64,000 nt of DNA from positions 18,666 through 82,665 of the forward strand of contig CANGBK010000003.1 of assembly GCA_947452235.1 (NCBI GenBank), in the 5' to 3' direction. Positions within the stretch are counted from its first letter, which is position 1; each line of letters opens with the position of its first letter. This document shows, in pieces, positions 42,501 through 51,367 of the stretch. Made by a program: the position numbers and the translations under genes. The notes below the pieces were generated by a model, which saw only the letters and a program-made list of their open reading frames with translations, was not told the DNA's origin and ran no database searches. This stretch comes from Micrococcales bacterium (GTDB lineage: Bacteria; Actinomycetota; Actinomycetes; Actinomycetales; Microbacteriaceae).

Positions 42501-45500
42501 TGTCGGTAATTACTGAGTAGTTAGTGTCAGCAGCCTTAGTGGCAATAACAATACAGGTGCCTGCAGTTATGTCTGTGATCAATCCATTAGAAGCGTTAAC
42601 AGAACAAACTGTTGAGCTTGATGGGTCAACCGCATACGTTACTGCACCGGTACCTGCGCCACCTGAAGTAGTGATTTGGTTTGTAGCTTTTGGTGACCAA
42701 ACGAAAGGTTTCGAAGCATTCGCTGGTTCGGAAACTAATTCCGCTTGGCTCAGCTTATTGAAGACAACAGTCACCTGAGCGGTTTGAACTAGATAGTTCG
42801 TATCTGCAGCTTTCGTGACTGTAATCACACAAGTTCCAGCAGTCTTATCTGTGATCAAGCCATTGGCATCCACAGAACACACTGTTGTGCTGGTGTTCAG
42901 AACAGCATAGGTAACTGCGCCAGTACCGAGACCACCAGTAACAGTCAACTGATCTTTAGCTGCAGTAGTTGGATCTGAAATGGTTGTTGGCACGAAGTCC
43001 ATGCTTGGGTTGGCAGGAGTTACTACAAGTGCGGTCTGGTTTCCAGCCGGAATATAGAACTGGAAAGTTGTGCTCTGCACGTTGTAGTTTGTGTCTGCAG
43101 CCTTAGTTATGGTGATGGTACACCAACCGACACCAGCACCAGTTGGAGCAGCTGATACATATGCTGTTGCACCTGCTCCGATAACAACACAACCGCTTGC
43201 ATTGCTCGCTACATAGCCATATGCCCCTGTTCCAGCTCCACCAGTGGTAGTTAGAACAGCCAAGTATGTTGGGTTAGCAGCATATTGAACGTTGCTGTTG
43301 TACGCAATGGCAACACCCGAAGGGGTAGCACCAGTAGTAGTCAAAGCGGGTTGGTTGATGACGTTAATCAACCAGGTTAGGGCAGGGGATGTTGCAGGGT
43401 TGTAGTTGATGTCACCTGCTTTGTACGCAGTTACAGTACATGTTCCTGCGCTCTTCGCGGTTAGAACGGTTCCGTTCATGGAACAAGTCGCTGCACTTGC
43501 AGGATCAAGAGTGTAAGTAACAGCTCCAGTACCCGATCCTCCACCAGTGCTTAGGTTGTAGGTCGGAGGAGTAGCCGCGTTCCAGTTTGACGCTCCATTG
43601 TTCACAACGTATAAAGCAGTTTGAGTTGTTTTACCAATTCCAAAAGTGTAAGTAGTTGTTTGTGGAAGGAAATACAAGTCTCCCGCTTTAGTTACGTTAA
43701 CCACACATGTACCTGATGTTGAAAGTGTTGGGTACATGTTGTTTCCGCTGAGGGAAAAGATTCCACAAACTGACGAGCTTGACGCGTCGATTGCCCATGA
43801 GAAAGCTCCAGTTCCAGAACCACCAGTTCCTCTAAGCCATGTTGATGCACCCGCATAGGTAAGGGGGGTTGCATCTGGAGTTATCACCAGAGCGGCGCTC
43901 TGAGCAGCTTTGTTAACTGGAATAGTAATGGTTGCCTTTGATGCAGCGAAACCTGCATCGGCAGCTTTGGTTCCAACAATCACACAGTTACCTGCAGCAA
44001 TAACTGTCATGGTTGCTGTGTTCGCGGTTGCCGGTGCAACTGAACAGATGCCGGTTGCTGATGGGTCAACAGCGAAGCTGTATGCGCCATTGCCTGATCC
44101 ACCGGTTGCGGTAACAGTTGCAGTTACAGTAGTGCCCTGAACGATAATGACTGAGCTCTTATCTGAAGATAGGTTGAACGCAACTGGAGCTTTCGCAGCA
44201 ATAGACATGTGAATGACATCAACTGCTGAACCTAGAGAGTTAGTTGCTTTTATAGCAAAAACGTATGCACCAGTCTTAGTCGGAGTTCCGCTAAGAGTTG
44301 CTGTTGTTGGGTTGAAGGTTAAACCTTCTGGAAGAGCCATGGTTTCGAATGAGCTTGCACATGTACTTGCGTAGGTTACACATGCAGGGATGGTGGCTAA
44401 ATCGGTTTTCAGTTCATAGGTAGCTGCAAGATATGCAGCAGTTGTGAACACGAAGTCGGTGATCGCAGTTCCAACACGAATTGGATTGGTAACACGGTTC
44501 ACTGATTGCAGGATTGAGTCATCGCTTGTAAATACAGGGGCTTTACCAACAATAAGAGTTAGCTCAACAGTTTCATCTGTACCAGCTTCGTTAGTTACCT
44601 TGACTTTGTATTTGTAAGTTCCGGTCGCAGTTGAAGTACCAGAGAGAACACCAGTAGAAGGGTTGAGGGTAATGCCAGCAGGTAGAGTTCCTGAAGAAAT
44701 TGTGTAAACATCGCGGTAACCTGTAGCAACAAAGGTATAGCCAGCGTATGCAGTGTTCACTGTAGTGCTTGCCGCAGCATCAGCTGGTGACTCTGCAGTA
44801 AATACCGGGACTCCAGTGATCTGAAGTGAAGGAAGTGATCCCCAGGTTAAAGTACTGTTGGAATCCGTAGCGTCCTCTGCGAATCGAACATATTTGCCTA
44901 CATCGCCAGCAGCAATTGTGTAATTACCTGAAGTAATAGGAGAGATGTCAGTCCAAGTAATTCCATCTGCTGAAATTTGCCAACGCTTGTTTGAAACAGT
45001 AACTGTTCCTGCTGATGCTACGAAGACACCATCTGCTGGGGTTAGAACTTGACCCACTTTAGCAATAGTTGAGTCAGTAAAGCTCGGACGAGTTGAGGCT
45101 GAAGGACCATTCGGCCACGTAATGGTGATTGATCCATTACCGGTGTTGATGTTAGAAGTTGAAGATCCTCGTGAGGCTAGTGGGAATGAAGATTTTCCAG
45201 CTACACCACCTCGACCAGCAGGCGAGCCACCATCTCCAACTGCAGCGCCTCCAGCTCCACCGGTGAAGCCACCACCTCCACCACCTCCACCGGAACCATC
45301 TCCGCCGAAGTCTTGCCCGTTTGCGCCAGTTGTTGTTGCAGTCTGAGTTCCTGTGTCATCGCCACCGTTAGTTCCGTTTGAGTTGATGTTTGCACCACCA
45401 CCACCAGCTCCACCACCGGCGATACCGATAACACCTGTCTTGTCTCCAGTTGACACTACTGAGGCAGCACCACCAGCACCACCGGCACCAGAAGATCCAG

Positions 45501-45930
45501 TACAACCAGGGTATCCACCACGTCCACCGTTATAAATTGTCCAAGGGTTCGAACCAAGCACACCTGCGTTGGCACATGAACCGCCGCCTCCATTACCACC
45601 GGCTGCTCCGACATAGAGATATAAAGGAGAAGTACTTGTGGTCACGTAATCAAATGACACCCTTGATCCACCAGAGCCAGTTCCACCGCCACCACCAGCG
45701 TCACCACCACCGTGTCCACCGCCACCACCGTTGACGGTGAATGTCAATGTGACGCCAGTTGAATTTGGCAAGAATGTCTGAGCTGCACCTGTGTATGCAA
45801 AAGTTTGTGTACAGGTATTGCCAGAACAGGTAGCCGCAGCTTGAGCTGGGCTTACTGTTGGTATGAAGGTCAATACTCCAACGCTCAATAGGAAGGTTGT
45901 GAATATTGATAACCGCTTGGACTGTTTCAT
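36535..45930 (-). CDS. Giant secreted repeat protein (3131 aa): signal peptide, glycine-rich domain, putative Ig domains, ~20 tandem Cys-paired Ig-like repeats, DUF11-like, IPT/TIG-like regions
   Basis: MKQSKRLSIFTTFLLSVGVLTFIPTVSPAQAAA signal; recurrent GGSGTGAVTYAVDPSSSTVCSV...GTCxVxxTKAADTNY units; ANGASLVYTLPTGTTALAGLSAGC DUF11-like. Confidence 0.93.
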   Translation of the reverse strand: MKQSKRLSIFTTFLLSVGVLTFIPTVSPAQAAATCSGNTCTQTFAYTGAAQTFLPNSTGVTLTFTVNGGGGGHGGGDAGGGGGTGSGGSRVSFDYVTTSTSPLYLYVGAAGGNGGGGSCANAGVLGSNPWTIYNGGRGGYPGCTGSSGAGGAGGAASVVSTGDKTGVIGIAGGGAGGGGANINSNGTNGGDDTGTQTATTTGANGQDFGGDGSGGGGGGGGFTGGAGGAAVGDGGSPAGRGGVAGKSSFPLASRGSSTSNINTGNGSITITWPNGPSASTRPSFTDSTIAKVGQVLTPADGVFVASAGTVTVSNKRWQISADGITWTDISPITSGNYTIAAGDVGKYVRFAEDATDSNSTLTWGSLPSLQITGVPVFTAESPADAAASTTVNTAYAGYTFVATGYRDVYTISSGTLPAGITLNPSTGVLSGTSTATGTYKYKVKVTNEAGTDETVELTLIVGKAPVFTSDDSILQSVNRVTNPIRVGTAITDFVFTTAAYLAATYELKTDLATIPACVTYASTCASSFETMALPEGLTFNPTTATLSGTPTKTGAYVFAIKATNSLGSAVDVIHMSIAAKAPVAFNLSSDKSSVIIVQGTTVTATVTATGGSGNGAYSFAVDPSATGICSVAPATANTATMTVIAAGNCVIVGTKAADAGFAASKATITIPVNKAAQSAALVITPDATPLTYAGASTWLRGTGGSGTGAFSWAIDASSSSVCGIFSLSGNNMYPTLSTSGTCVVNVTKAGDLYFLPQTTTYTFGIGKTTQTALYVVNNGASNWNAATPPTYNLSTGGGSGTGAVTYTLDPASAATCSMNGTVLTAKSAGTCTVTAYKAGDINYNPATSPALTWLINVINQPALTTTGATPSGVAIAYNSNVQYAANPTYLAVLTTTGGAGTGAYGYVASNASGCVVIGAGATAYVSAAPTGAGVGWCTITITKAADTNYNVQSTTFQFYIPAGNQTALVVTPANPSMDFVPTTISDPTTAAKDQLTVTGGLGTGAVTYAVLNTSTTVCSVDANGLITDKTAGTCVITVTKAADTNYLVQTAQVTVVFNKLSQAELVSEPANASKPFVWSPKATNQITTSGGAGTGAVTYAVDPSSSTVCSVNASNGLITDITAGTCIVIATKAADTNYSVITDTVTVVFTKINAAAITLSAAPATIAYTNAANKVQTWVTVAGGASSSGAFTFYIDPMTEEYCSIATIRATQILVNGNLAGVCLITVVQAADVNYNEQRAFIGVNITKMVQTIGATSSNGTSLWFKVIPDVVTTITVTNPAGTGANHYVVDPTSTSSCVVDQTNGNVTSTTVGTCKVTVTRDGDDNVAASNAVVLNLTIAKINQAVITLTPNADFKLAASGPANTSVLVIGVAYTGTGNFTKIVSATPLVCTITGGGDSAAVPATFTATSDLTNKITVTALDDGTCTLQYSKLGDVNFNAVVNGTASFTIGKATQADITASITAGSATMPFVATPKATATVTGAAGSGTGVFNYTVDPTSSTVCSVNLTTGVVTDITAGTCLIIVKRLTDTTYLESSPKTVTITFTKIDQAALTLTAAKLALKATTSALDTTTVTAAGGTGTGAVTYTIAADSLTVCSISGSTVTGLAPGDCTVVATKAADVNYNVASATVKLTVTKGNQAALVVTPYWASVVYSPATALDTSLINAFVWGGGTGSGDLVFSIDPASAQVCNRAAMRPGVPSHIQVFAVGSGTCTISVYKSGGTAWENSNTVVSSFPIVKAAQATLTATASVSTIQYFNAPAATFTVTTTGGSGTGALNINIAPASAAICADATVAGGPLTVKTIGIGNCLLTVTKATDSGYTVITSGQITISITKGTQAALFATATPGALTYVLSPKATSTVAVTGGSGNGALTTVVDSGSTAICSYNDVTKQITALAPGVCDLTITKAAGADGLFLVQSTKLRVVIAKTAQAKLTLAATYPQLMYTESPKGTTPLTLAGGSGSGAVTYAVDPGASSICSVAIVNNVPVVTANYYGFCVVTATKAADATYDSATATATIRIALPGTQIAATVPSTTVGFVAAPGTVSTVTVEGSLPNDVISYSVDASSKNICSVSGNGTSATVTSLAVGLCSILVIDVSKASDGTLIASSAVATLTIVKGDQTGVTATPATTSVYFSTPAATDVITIAGGISGSTITASVDSSTAANCSVAVVGNKITMTALAVGECLINYTKSGNAIFNDYSGSVSLTVLKSKQATLSATSNPTSLVYSANTPATALITVSGGSGTGAVTLSISELSSTICSISDRTITAITGGDCVVLVTKAGDSNYADATATVTVNIAKANQSTFTESAASQTLTYNPDADVTTTLSTTGGSGTGEVTYSVNASSASFCSVAGNVVTVLLPGNCVITATKAADPYFNAATATTTIVIAKAAQSTLISKIASGSIASPQWNGATTTQVVITGGDGYGALSLVNNSTSICSLVLVGQRVNVTAIAAGTCSFTVTKASDYAFLVSAPFTTTLTVSSAATDLSVTVESVGKAVAGGQGAIDLTITNNGPAKANGASLVYTLPTGTTALAGLSAGCTLTNVTTITCVTSALLQVGAKVKFTIPIALAGSLVGGNFTTGGRAVLSSATPDSDASNNDVSGEDANFIVNKAPTAFNKTTIAGLQTGKSFSDQVTAVGFPAVTYTISAGDLPAGLTLNPDTGAITGIPTGVGAYSFTVSAYNSAGSTSQVYSGSIAPAPFVTAPAAGFGTNTVPAGTKVTIGGLNLDLITAAIIGGTTVKISSKSSTAITLEVPNATVAGAVPISLIYAQGTIDGGTFTYTGQAKVTPTVVLNAGNTAAGAGETPRTLTASITAVGVTGPVTLPVTYTSKTTAVCTVSGDQLTFVTAGTCTLGAATAANGAFNAATSATVSLNVTKSSQTLAIVLPKDTVPATAATDSADGFDLAVTASSGLTPSFVSATPDICDVTDDGHVSGIKPGHCVVNITQAGDNRFAPIASTKMEFDITADSGQPTVDNGDPLHPTSLANGALNKMGDIGFTWNKKLAALSVETYGIWIGKINAVSEFTIAGKAYKCSVDFGILKAMASKTPAQLKLAMAKKTFKAAAPFCNAKTEAAAYKALKAGYVGLSVKVTITRYRMYPTTYLPINAKTKKPITTQLRVVYLTLG

Positions 45931-45955
45931 GATGGTGGATTTCCCTTATGTTTAT

Positions 45956-45972
45956 TAGCGTTAAGAACGCTA
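45956..45972 (-). promoter_or_regulatory. Perfect 7-bp inverted repeat in 5' UTR of giant gene
   Basis: TAGCGTT-AAG-AACGCTA. Confidence 0.5.
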
Positions 45973-46018
45973 GGCACCTGAAAATCCTATAAATCTAGCC
46001 TGATACTGGGACTGAAAC

Positions 46019-46034
46019 ATTCGCTAATGCGAAT
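46019..46034. promoter_or_regulatory. Inverted repeat in divergent intergenic region
   Basis: ATTCGC-TAAT-GCGAAT. Confidence 0.45.
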
Positions 46035-46089
46035 AACTTTGAACTAGATAATCTGTGTATAAGTAGTGTTTATTCGGAAAGGCGAACAT

Positions 46090-46968
46090 ATGGCTAAACC
46101 AGTTGTAATTGCCCACCGAGGCGCTAGCGGATACAGGCCTGAAAACACTTTGGCGGCCTTCGAGTTAGGTATCCAACAGGGTGCTGATGGAATTGAGTTT
46201 GATCTAGTTGCGACCAAGGATGACCATCTGGTTATTCGCCACGAGAACGCGTTAAGCAGTACCACAAACATTTCCAGGCTTCCCGAATTCGCCAAGCATC
46301 AACGTGCTGGCATAGTCGAGGAGGTCCAAGTAACGGACTGGTTTTCTGAGGATTTAAGTCTTGATGAGATAAAAAAACTTCGAGCTATTGAACGAATTCC
46401 AGATCTTCGCCCTGGAAGTGCAAAATTTGATGAGCAATTTTCGATTCCAGCGCTCAACGAAGTTCTAAACTCTGAATTCCTCTCACATAAAACTATGGTT
46501 GTTGAAATCAAACGTGGTTCGCACACAGAAAAATTGAGTTTACATATTGGTCAACTTGCAGCCCAAGAAATTTTGAAGTCAAAAGTTTATGAACACAATG
46601 TGAATTTGATTATCGAGTCGTTTGATCATGAAATTCTCATGGGTGCTAAGAAATCCATGGAAGCTCTAAATCTTGAAGCTAAATATTTCTTTGCGTTAGA
46701 TGACACCAAACTTGCTGAAGTAGATATCGTGAAGCTTTCTATGGGTTTAGACGGCTTAGCAATATCTATGCCTATGCTTTTTAGTTCAGATTCATGGGTT
46801 AGAGCAGCTCACGGTGTTGGTTTGGATATTTGGGTTTACACCGCGAGGGCAGAGCAAGCACAAACCTCTATAGAGGAATACTACGAACACATCATTCAGA
46901 CTGGTGTTGATGGTATTTTTGCTGACCAGCCGGATCTTCTTGCCCGTGTCTTAGCTGACCGTGGCTAG
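46090..46968 (+). CDS. Glycerophosphodiester phosphodiesterase
   Basis: VIAHRGASGYRPENTLAAFELGIQQGADGIEFDLVATKDDHLVIRHE; ATG 46090 preferred over 46066. Confidence 0.93.
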   Translation: MAKPVVIAHRGASGYRPENTLAAFELGIQQGADGIEFDLVATKDDHLVIRHENALSSTTNISRLPEFAKHQRAGIVEEVQVTDWFSEDLSLDEIKKLRAIERIPDLRPGSAKFDEQFSIPALNEVLNSEFLSHKTMVVEIKRGSHTEKLSLHIGQLAAQEILKSKVYEHNVNLIIESFDHEILMGAKKSMEALNLEAKYFFALDDTKLAEVDIVKLSMGLDGLAISMPMLFSSDSWVRAAHGVGLDIWVYTARAEQAQTSIEEYYEHIIQTGVDGIFADQPDLLARVLADRG

Positions 46969-47003
46969 GAAAGTCGGCTCTTGAGCCTAAGATACTTAAA
47001 GTC

Positions 47004-49253
47004 ATGTCAGGGAATCTAGAAGAACTCGTTACCGGTCTTAACCCGCAACAGCGCGCCGCTGTTGAGTTCCGTGGCCCTGCCCTTTTGATTGTTGCGGGTG
47101 CTGGATCAGGTAAAACTAGGGTGCTGACCCACAGAATCGCTCATTTACTTGCCAATAGAGAAGCCTGGCCATCTCAAATCCTGGCTATTACCTTCACAAA
47201 CAAGGCTGCTAATGAGATGCGTGAGCGTATTAGGCATTTGGTTGGCGACCCAGAGGGCATGTGGATTAGAACGTTTCACTCAGCCTGTTTACAGATTCTA
47301 AGAAGAGAAGCTGAACGCCTTGGGCATAACTCTAGCTTCACTGTTTATGACACTGGCGATACTAGAGCGTTACTAAAGAGGCTGATCCGAGCTGGTGGGT
47401 ATGACATCGACAAGATGAAGCCTCAGGCTGTTGCTGCTGTTATTAGCAAAGCTAAAAATGAACTGCAAACAGCAGATGATTTTGAAGGTAACCAGGATTC
47501 AAAGAACCCTAAGGCAACTGCCTATGCCGAATTGTTTAGAGCTTACGAATCAGAGAAGAGCAGAAACAATGCTTTTGACTTTGATGATTTGATTGCTGAA
47601 ACTGTTCACCTCTTTAGGGCTTTCCCTGAAGTTGCAGATCAATACAGAAGGAAGTTCCGTCACATCCTGGTCGATGAATATCAAGACACCAACCATGCTC
47701 AATATGCCTTGATTCGAGAGTTCACTAAACCGGTAACCACACCGGATCCAAAAACTGGTGAGATGGTTAGCCCAGCTTCGCTAACTGTGGTTGGTGACAG
47801 CGATCAATCTATTTATGCTTTCCGTGGAGCGGACATCAGAAATATTTCTGAGTTTGGTAAAGATTTCACTGGAGCTCAGACCATTCTTTTGGAACAGAAT
47901 TACCGTTCCACTCAAAACATTCTTTCTGCAGCTAACGCAGTTATTTCAAAGAATTTTGATAGGCCAGAGAAAAACCTTTGGACTGAAGCCGGTAGTGGGG
48001 AAAAAATAGTTCAGTTCACTGCTGTTGATGAAAGACATGAAGCGGGCTTTATAGTTGATCAGATAGTTGAACATCATGGCAATGGAGTCAACTACAGTCA
48101 GATGGCTATCCTTTACAGGACTAACGCGCTAACCCCATCGATTGAAGCTGAACTCAAATCACAAAGAGTGCCATATGCGGTTATCGGTGGTTTGAAGTTT
48201 TATGAGCGCAAAGAAATCAAAGATGCTCTGGCTTATCTAACTGCTCTATCTAACACGCGTAACGATGAGGCGATTAGAAGAATCTTGAATGAGCCGGGTC
48301 GAGGCATCGGGGAGAAAACTGAACTAAAGATTGCTGAGCTTGCTCGTAAAAACAACATGAGTTTTAGAGATGCTTTAGCTCACAGTTCAGAACTAGGGCT
48401 TGGGCCAAAACTCACTGAAGCAATAAAGTCATTCTCAGATTTGCTGGACTCTCTTGAGGCTCAGGTTGACACAGCAAAAATCAGTGACATCTTGATTGAG
48501 GCTTTAGTTAGATCTGGTTACCGCTACCAACTTGAAATGAGTCGCGATCCTCAAGATGAGGCTCGAGTTGAGAACCTTGATGCGTTGGTTGGTCAGGTTG
48601 TTGAATATCAACTTCGTAATCCTGATGCCAAACTTGCTGATTATTTGGCTGAAATCACTTTGGCTGCAGCCGCCGATGAGATTGATGATGGCTCAGGGCA
48701 GGTTTCGCTCATGACTTTGCATACGGCTAAGGGTCTTGAATACCCAGTAGTTTTCATTGCTGGTTTAGAGCAGGGAACTTTGCCTCACATGAGATCTTTC
48801 GAAGAGGTCGGTGGCTTAGCTGAAGAGCGCAGACTTTTCTATGTTGGGATCACTAGAGCCATGAAGGTGCTTTATCTAACCTTGGCACTTCAGAGAACCC
48901 TGTTTGGTCAGATGAATTCGACTATGCCTTCTAACTTTTTGATGGATGTCCCGGCAGATCTATTGGACCAGAGAGGCGCTGAACGGCAATCCAGTGAGGT
49001 CAAGAGGTATCAACCTAGATCTATTACCGATGGCCCTCGGGAAAAGAAGGTTTGGAATAACTCGATTACTACGGTTAGAAACAACGAGGGGCTCGTTTTA
49101 GCTGTTGGAGATAAGGTCAAGCACGATGACTTTGGCCAGGGAACCGTGGTGGCCACCACTGGCGAGGGGGCTAGGCAAACAGCTGAGATTCGGTTTGAAT
49201 CTGTTGGGACCAAGCGCCTAATGGTGCGAGTGGCTCCTATCGAGAGGCTCTAA
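47004..49253 (+). CDS. ATP-dependent DNA helicase, UvrD/PcrA family
   Basis: LNPQQRAAVEFRGPALLIVAGAGSGKTRVLTHRI; LVDEYQDTNHAQY; SLMTLHTAKGLEYPVVF. Confidence 0.95.
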   Translation: MSGNLEELVTGLNPQQRAAVEFRGPALLIVAGAGSGKTRVLTHRIAHLLANREAWPSQILAITFTNKAANEMRERIRHLVGDPEGMWIRTFHSACLQILRREAERLGHNSSFTVYDTGDTRALLKRLIRAGGYDIDKMKPQAVAAVISKAKNELQTADDFEGNQDSKNPKATAYAELFRAYESEKSRNNAFDFDDLIAETVHLFRAFPEVADQYRRKFRHILVDEYQDTNHAQYALIREFTKPVTTPDPKTGEMVSPASLTVVGDSDQSIYAFRGADIRNISEFGKDFTGAQTILLEQNYRSTQNILSAANAVISKNFDRPEKNLWTEAGSGEKIVQFTAVDERHEAGFIVDQIVEHHGNGVNYSQMAILYRTNALTPSIEAELKSQRVPYAVIGGLKFYERKEIKDALAYLTALSNTRNDEAIRRILNEPGRGIGEKTELKIAELARKNNMSFRDALAHSSELGLGPKLTEAIKSFSDLLDSLEAQVDTAKISDILIEALVRSGYRYQLEMSRDPQDEARVENLDALVGQVVEYQLRNPDAKLADYLAEITLAAAADEIDDGSGQVSLMTLHTAKGLEYPVVFIAGLEQGTLPHMRSFEEVGGLAEERRLFYVGITRAMKVLYLTLALQRTLFGQMNSTMPSNFLMDVPADLLDQRGAERQSSEVKRYQPRSITDGPREKKVWNNSITTVRNNEGLVLAVGDKVKHDDFGQGTVVATTGEGARQTAEIRFESVGTKRLMVRVAPIERL

Positions 49254-49307
49254 ACTTATACTCGGTGCACATTCCTCCGTGCCCAATTTCATTGAATGGA
49301 TTCATAA

Positions 49308-50465
49308 GTGGACTTATTTGAGTATCAAGCGCGCGATTTATTTGAAAGTTACGGCGTCCCAGTTCTACAGGGTCTAATTGCAGACACCCCAGAAGAGGCA
49401 GCCGCAGCGGCAGCCAAGATTGGCGGAACAGTTGTTGTTAAGGCTCAGGTTAAAGCTGGTGGCCGTGGTAAAGCTGGTGGTGTGAAGTTAGCTCACACAC
49501 CAGAAGAAGCTGCAACTGCTGCGGAAGCTATCTTGCAGTTGACCATTAAGGGTCTAAAGGTTAAGCGTGTGATGGTAGCTCAAGGAGCTGCTATTGATAA
49601 GGAGTATTACTTCTCTGTATTAGTGGACAGAAGTAATAGAACTTTCCTTTCACTTTGCTCTGTTGAAGGTGGAATGGAGATTGAACAGCTAGCTGAAGAG
49701 CGTCCTGAAGCTTTAGCTAAAGTTCCTGTTGATGCTCTTCGTGGTATTGATCTTGCTAAGGCAACAGAGATTGCTTTAGCCGGTGGTTTTGATGCAGAGA
49801 TTGCAGCAAAGGTTGCCCCTGTCTTCGTGAAGCTTTATGAAGTCTTTGTTAAAGAAGATGCGACCCTGGTTGAAGTGAACCCACTTATTCTTTCTAAGAA
49901 TGGCGAGATCATCGCTCTTGATGGCAAGGTTTCTCTTGATGACAACGCTGAGTTCAGACACGAGCGTGAATCAATGGAGAGAGATGAACTTGACCCGCTA
50001 GAAGCTAAGGCTAAAGCGTCTGATCTAAACTACGTGAAGCTTGATGGTGAAGTTGGAATCATCGGTAACGGCGCAGGTCTGGTTATGTCAACCCTTGACG
50101 TTGTTGCTTACGCAGGTGAACGTCACGGTGGTGTGAAGCCAGCTAACTTCCTAGATATCGGTGGCGGAGCTTCAGCTGAAGTTATGGCCGCTGGTCTTGA
50201 CGTTATTCTTGGTGACCCTCAGGTGAAGAGTGTTTTTGTTAACGTCTTCGGTGGTATCACTGCCTGTGATGCTGTTGCTAATGGAATTGTTGGAGCGCTA
50301 GCAAAACTAGGTTCAGCCGCAACTAAGCCTCTGGTTGTTCGTTTGGACGGTAACAACGTAGCTGAAGGCCGCAAGATTTTGGCTGATGCTAATCACCCAC
50401 TGGTCACAGTGGTTGACACCATGGATGAAGCCGCTGATAAAGCTGCTGAGCTTGCGAACAAGTAG
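49308..50465 (+). CDS. sucC: Succinyl-CoA synthetase beta subunit
   Basis: [36 protein letters not shown] start. Confidence 0.97.
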   Translation: MDLFEYQARDLFESYGVPVLQGLIADTPEEAAAAAAKIGGTVVVKAQVKAGGRGKAGGVKLAHTPEEAATAAEAILQLTIKGLKVKRVMVAQGAAIDKEYYFSVLVDRSNRTFLSLCSVEGGMEIEQLAEERPEALAKVPVDALRGIDLAKATEIALAGGFDAEIAAKVAPVFVKLYEVFVKEDATLVEVNPLILSKNGEIIALDGKVSLDDNAEFRHERESMERDELDPLEAKAKASDLNYVKLDGEVGIIGNGAGLVMSTLDVVAYAGERHGGVKPANFLDIGGGASAEVMAAGLDVILGDPQVKSVFVNVFGGITACDAVANGIVGALAKLGSAATKPLVVRLDGNNVAEGRKILADANHPLVTVVDTMDEAADKAAELANK

Positions 50466-50476
50466 GAGAGATTTAG

Positions 50477-51364
50477 ATGTCAATTTTCTTAGATAAGAAC
50501 AGCAAGATTATTGTCCAGGGTATGACTGGATCTGAAGGTATGAAGCACACCAAGCGCATGCTTGCTGGTGGTTCAAACATCGTTGGTGGAGTTAACCCTC
50601 GTAAGGCTGGTGAAACCGTTGATGTTGACGGAACTTCATTACCTGTTTTCGGTTCTGTTGCTGATGCTATGGCTGCTACCGGTGCAAACGTTTCTGTTAT
50701 CTTCGTTCCACCTGCTTTCGCTAAGTCAGCGGTTATGGAAGCTATCGATGCAGAGATTGAACTAGCAGTTGTTATTACAGAAGGTATTCCAGTTCACGAC
50801 AGCGCTTCATTCTGGGAATACAGCATTCAGAAGGGTAACAAGACCAGAATCATCGGCCCTAACTGCCCGGGTATCATCAGCCCAGGAAAATCAAATGCTG
50901 GTATTACACCTTGGAACATTTCTGGTGCTGGTCCTATCGGTCTTGTTTCTAAGTCGGGTACTTTGACCTACCAGATGATGTTTGAGCTTAGAGAGATTGG
51001 TATCTCAACAGCTATCGGTATTGGCGGAGACCCAATCATTGGAACCACACACATCGATGCTCTAGCTGCTTTTGAAGCAGACCCAGAAACCAAGGCAATT
51101 GTTTTGATTGGTGAAATTGGTGGAGACAGCGAAGAAAAAGCTGCCAACTACATCAAGGATCACGTTTCTAAGCCAGTTGTTGCTTATGTTGCTGGTTTCA
51201 CTGCGCCTGAAGGTAAGACTATGGGTCACGCTGGAGCGATTGTCTCTGGTTCAGCTGGAACTGCTCAGGCTAAGAAAGAAGCGTTCGAAGCTGTTGGCGT
51301 CAAAGTTGGCAAGACACCTAGTGAGACTGCTGCTTTGATGCGCGGTGTTATCGCTAGCCTGTAA
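50477..51364 (+). CDS. sucD: Succinyl-CoA synthetase alpha subunit
   Basis: [27 protein letters not shown] phospho-His motif. Confidence 0.97.
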   Translation: MSIFLDKNSKIIVQGMTGSEGMKHTKRMLAGGSNIVGGVNPRKAGETVDVDGTSLPVFGSVADAMAATGANVSVIFVPPAFAKSAVMEAIDAEIELAVVITEGIPVHDSASFWEYSIQKGNKTRIIGPNCPGIISPGKSNAGITPWNISGAGPIGLVSKSGTLTYQMMFELREIGISTAIGIGGDPIIGTTHIDALAAFEADPETKAIVLIGEIGGDSEEKAANYIKDHVSKPVVAYVAGFTAPEGKTMGHAGAIVSGSAGTAQAKKEAFEAVGVKVGKTPSETAALMRGVIASL

Positions 51365-51367
51365 TCT

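Noticed and set aside
38060-45734. Many plus-strand ORFs opposite the giant gene (e.g. 40208-40666, 45122-45346)
   Set aside because: Shadow ORFs caused by repetitive Gly/Thr/Val/Ala codons read antisense; proline-rich or low-complexity products, no plausible domains.
36535-45930. Giant gene as an assembly collapse or recent tandem duplication
   Set aside because: Repeats are strongly diverged at protein and DNA level, with an uninterrupted 3131-codon frame, so neither collapse nor recent expansion is indicated.
46976-46987. GGCTC-TT-GAGCC before the helicase gene
   Set aside because: 12-nt repeat only; expected by chance and no further context.
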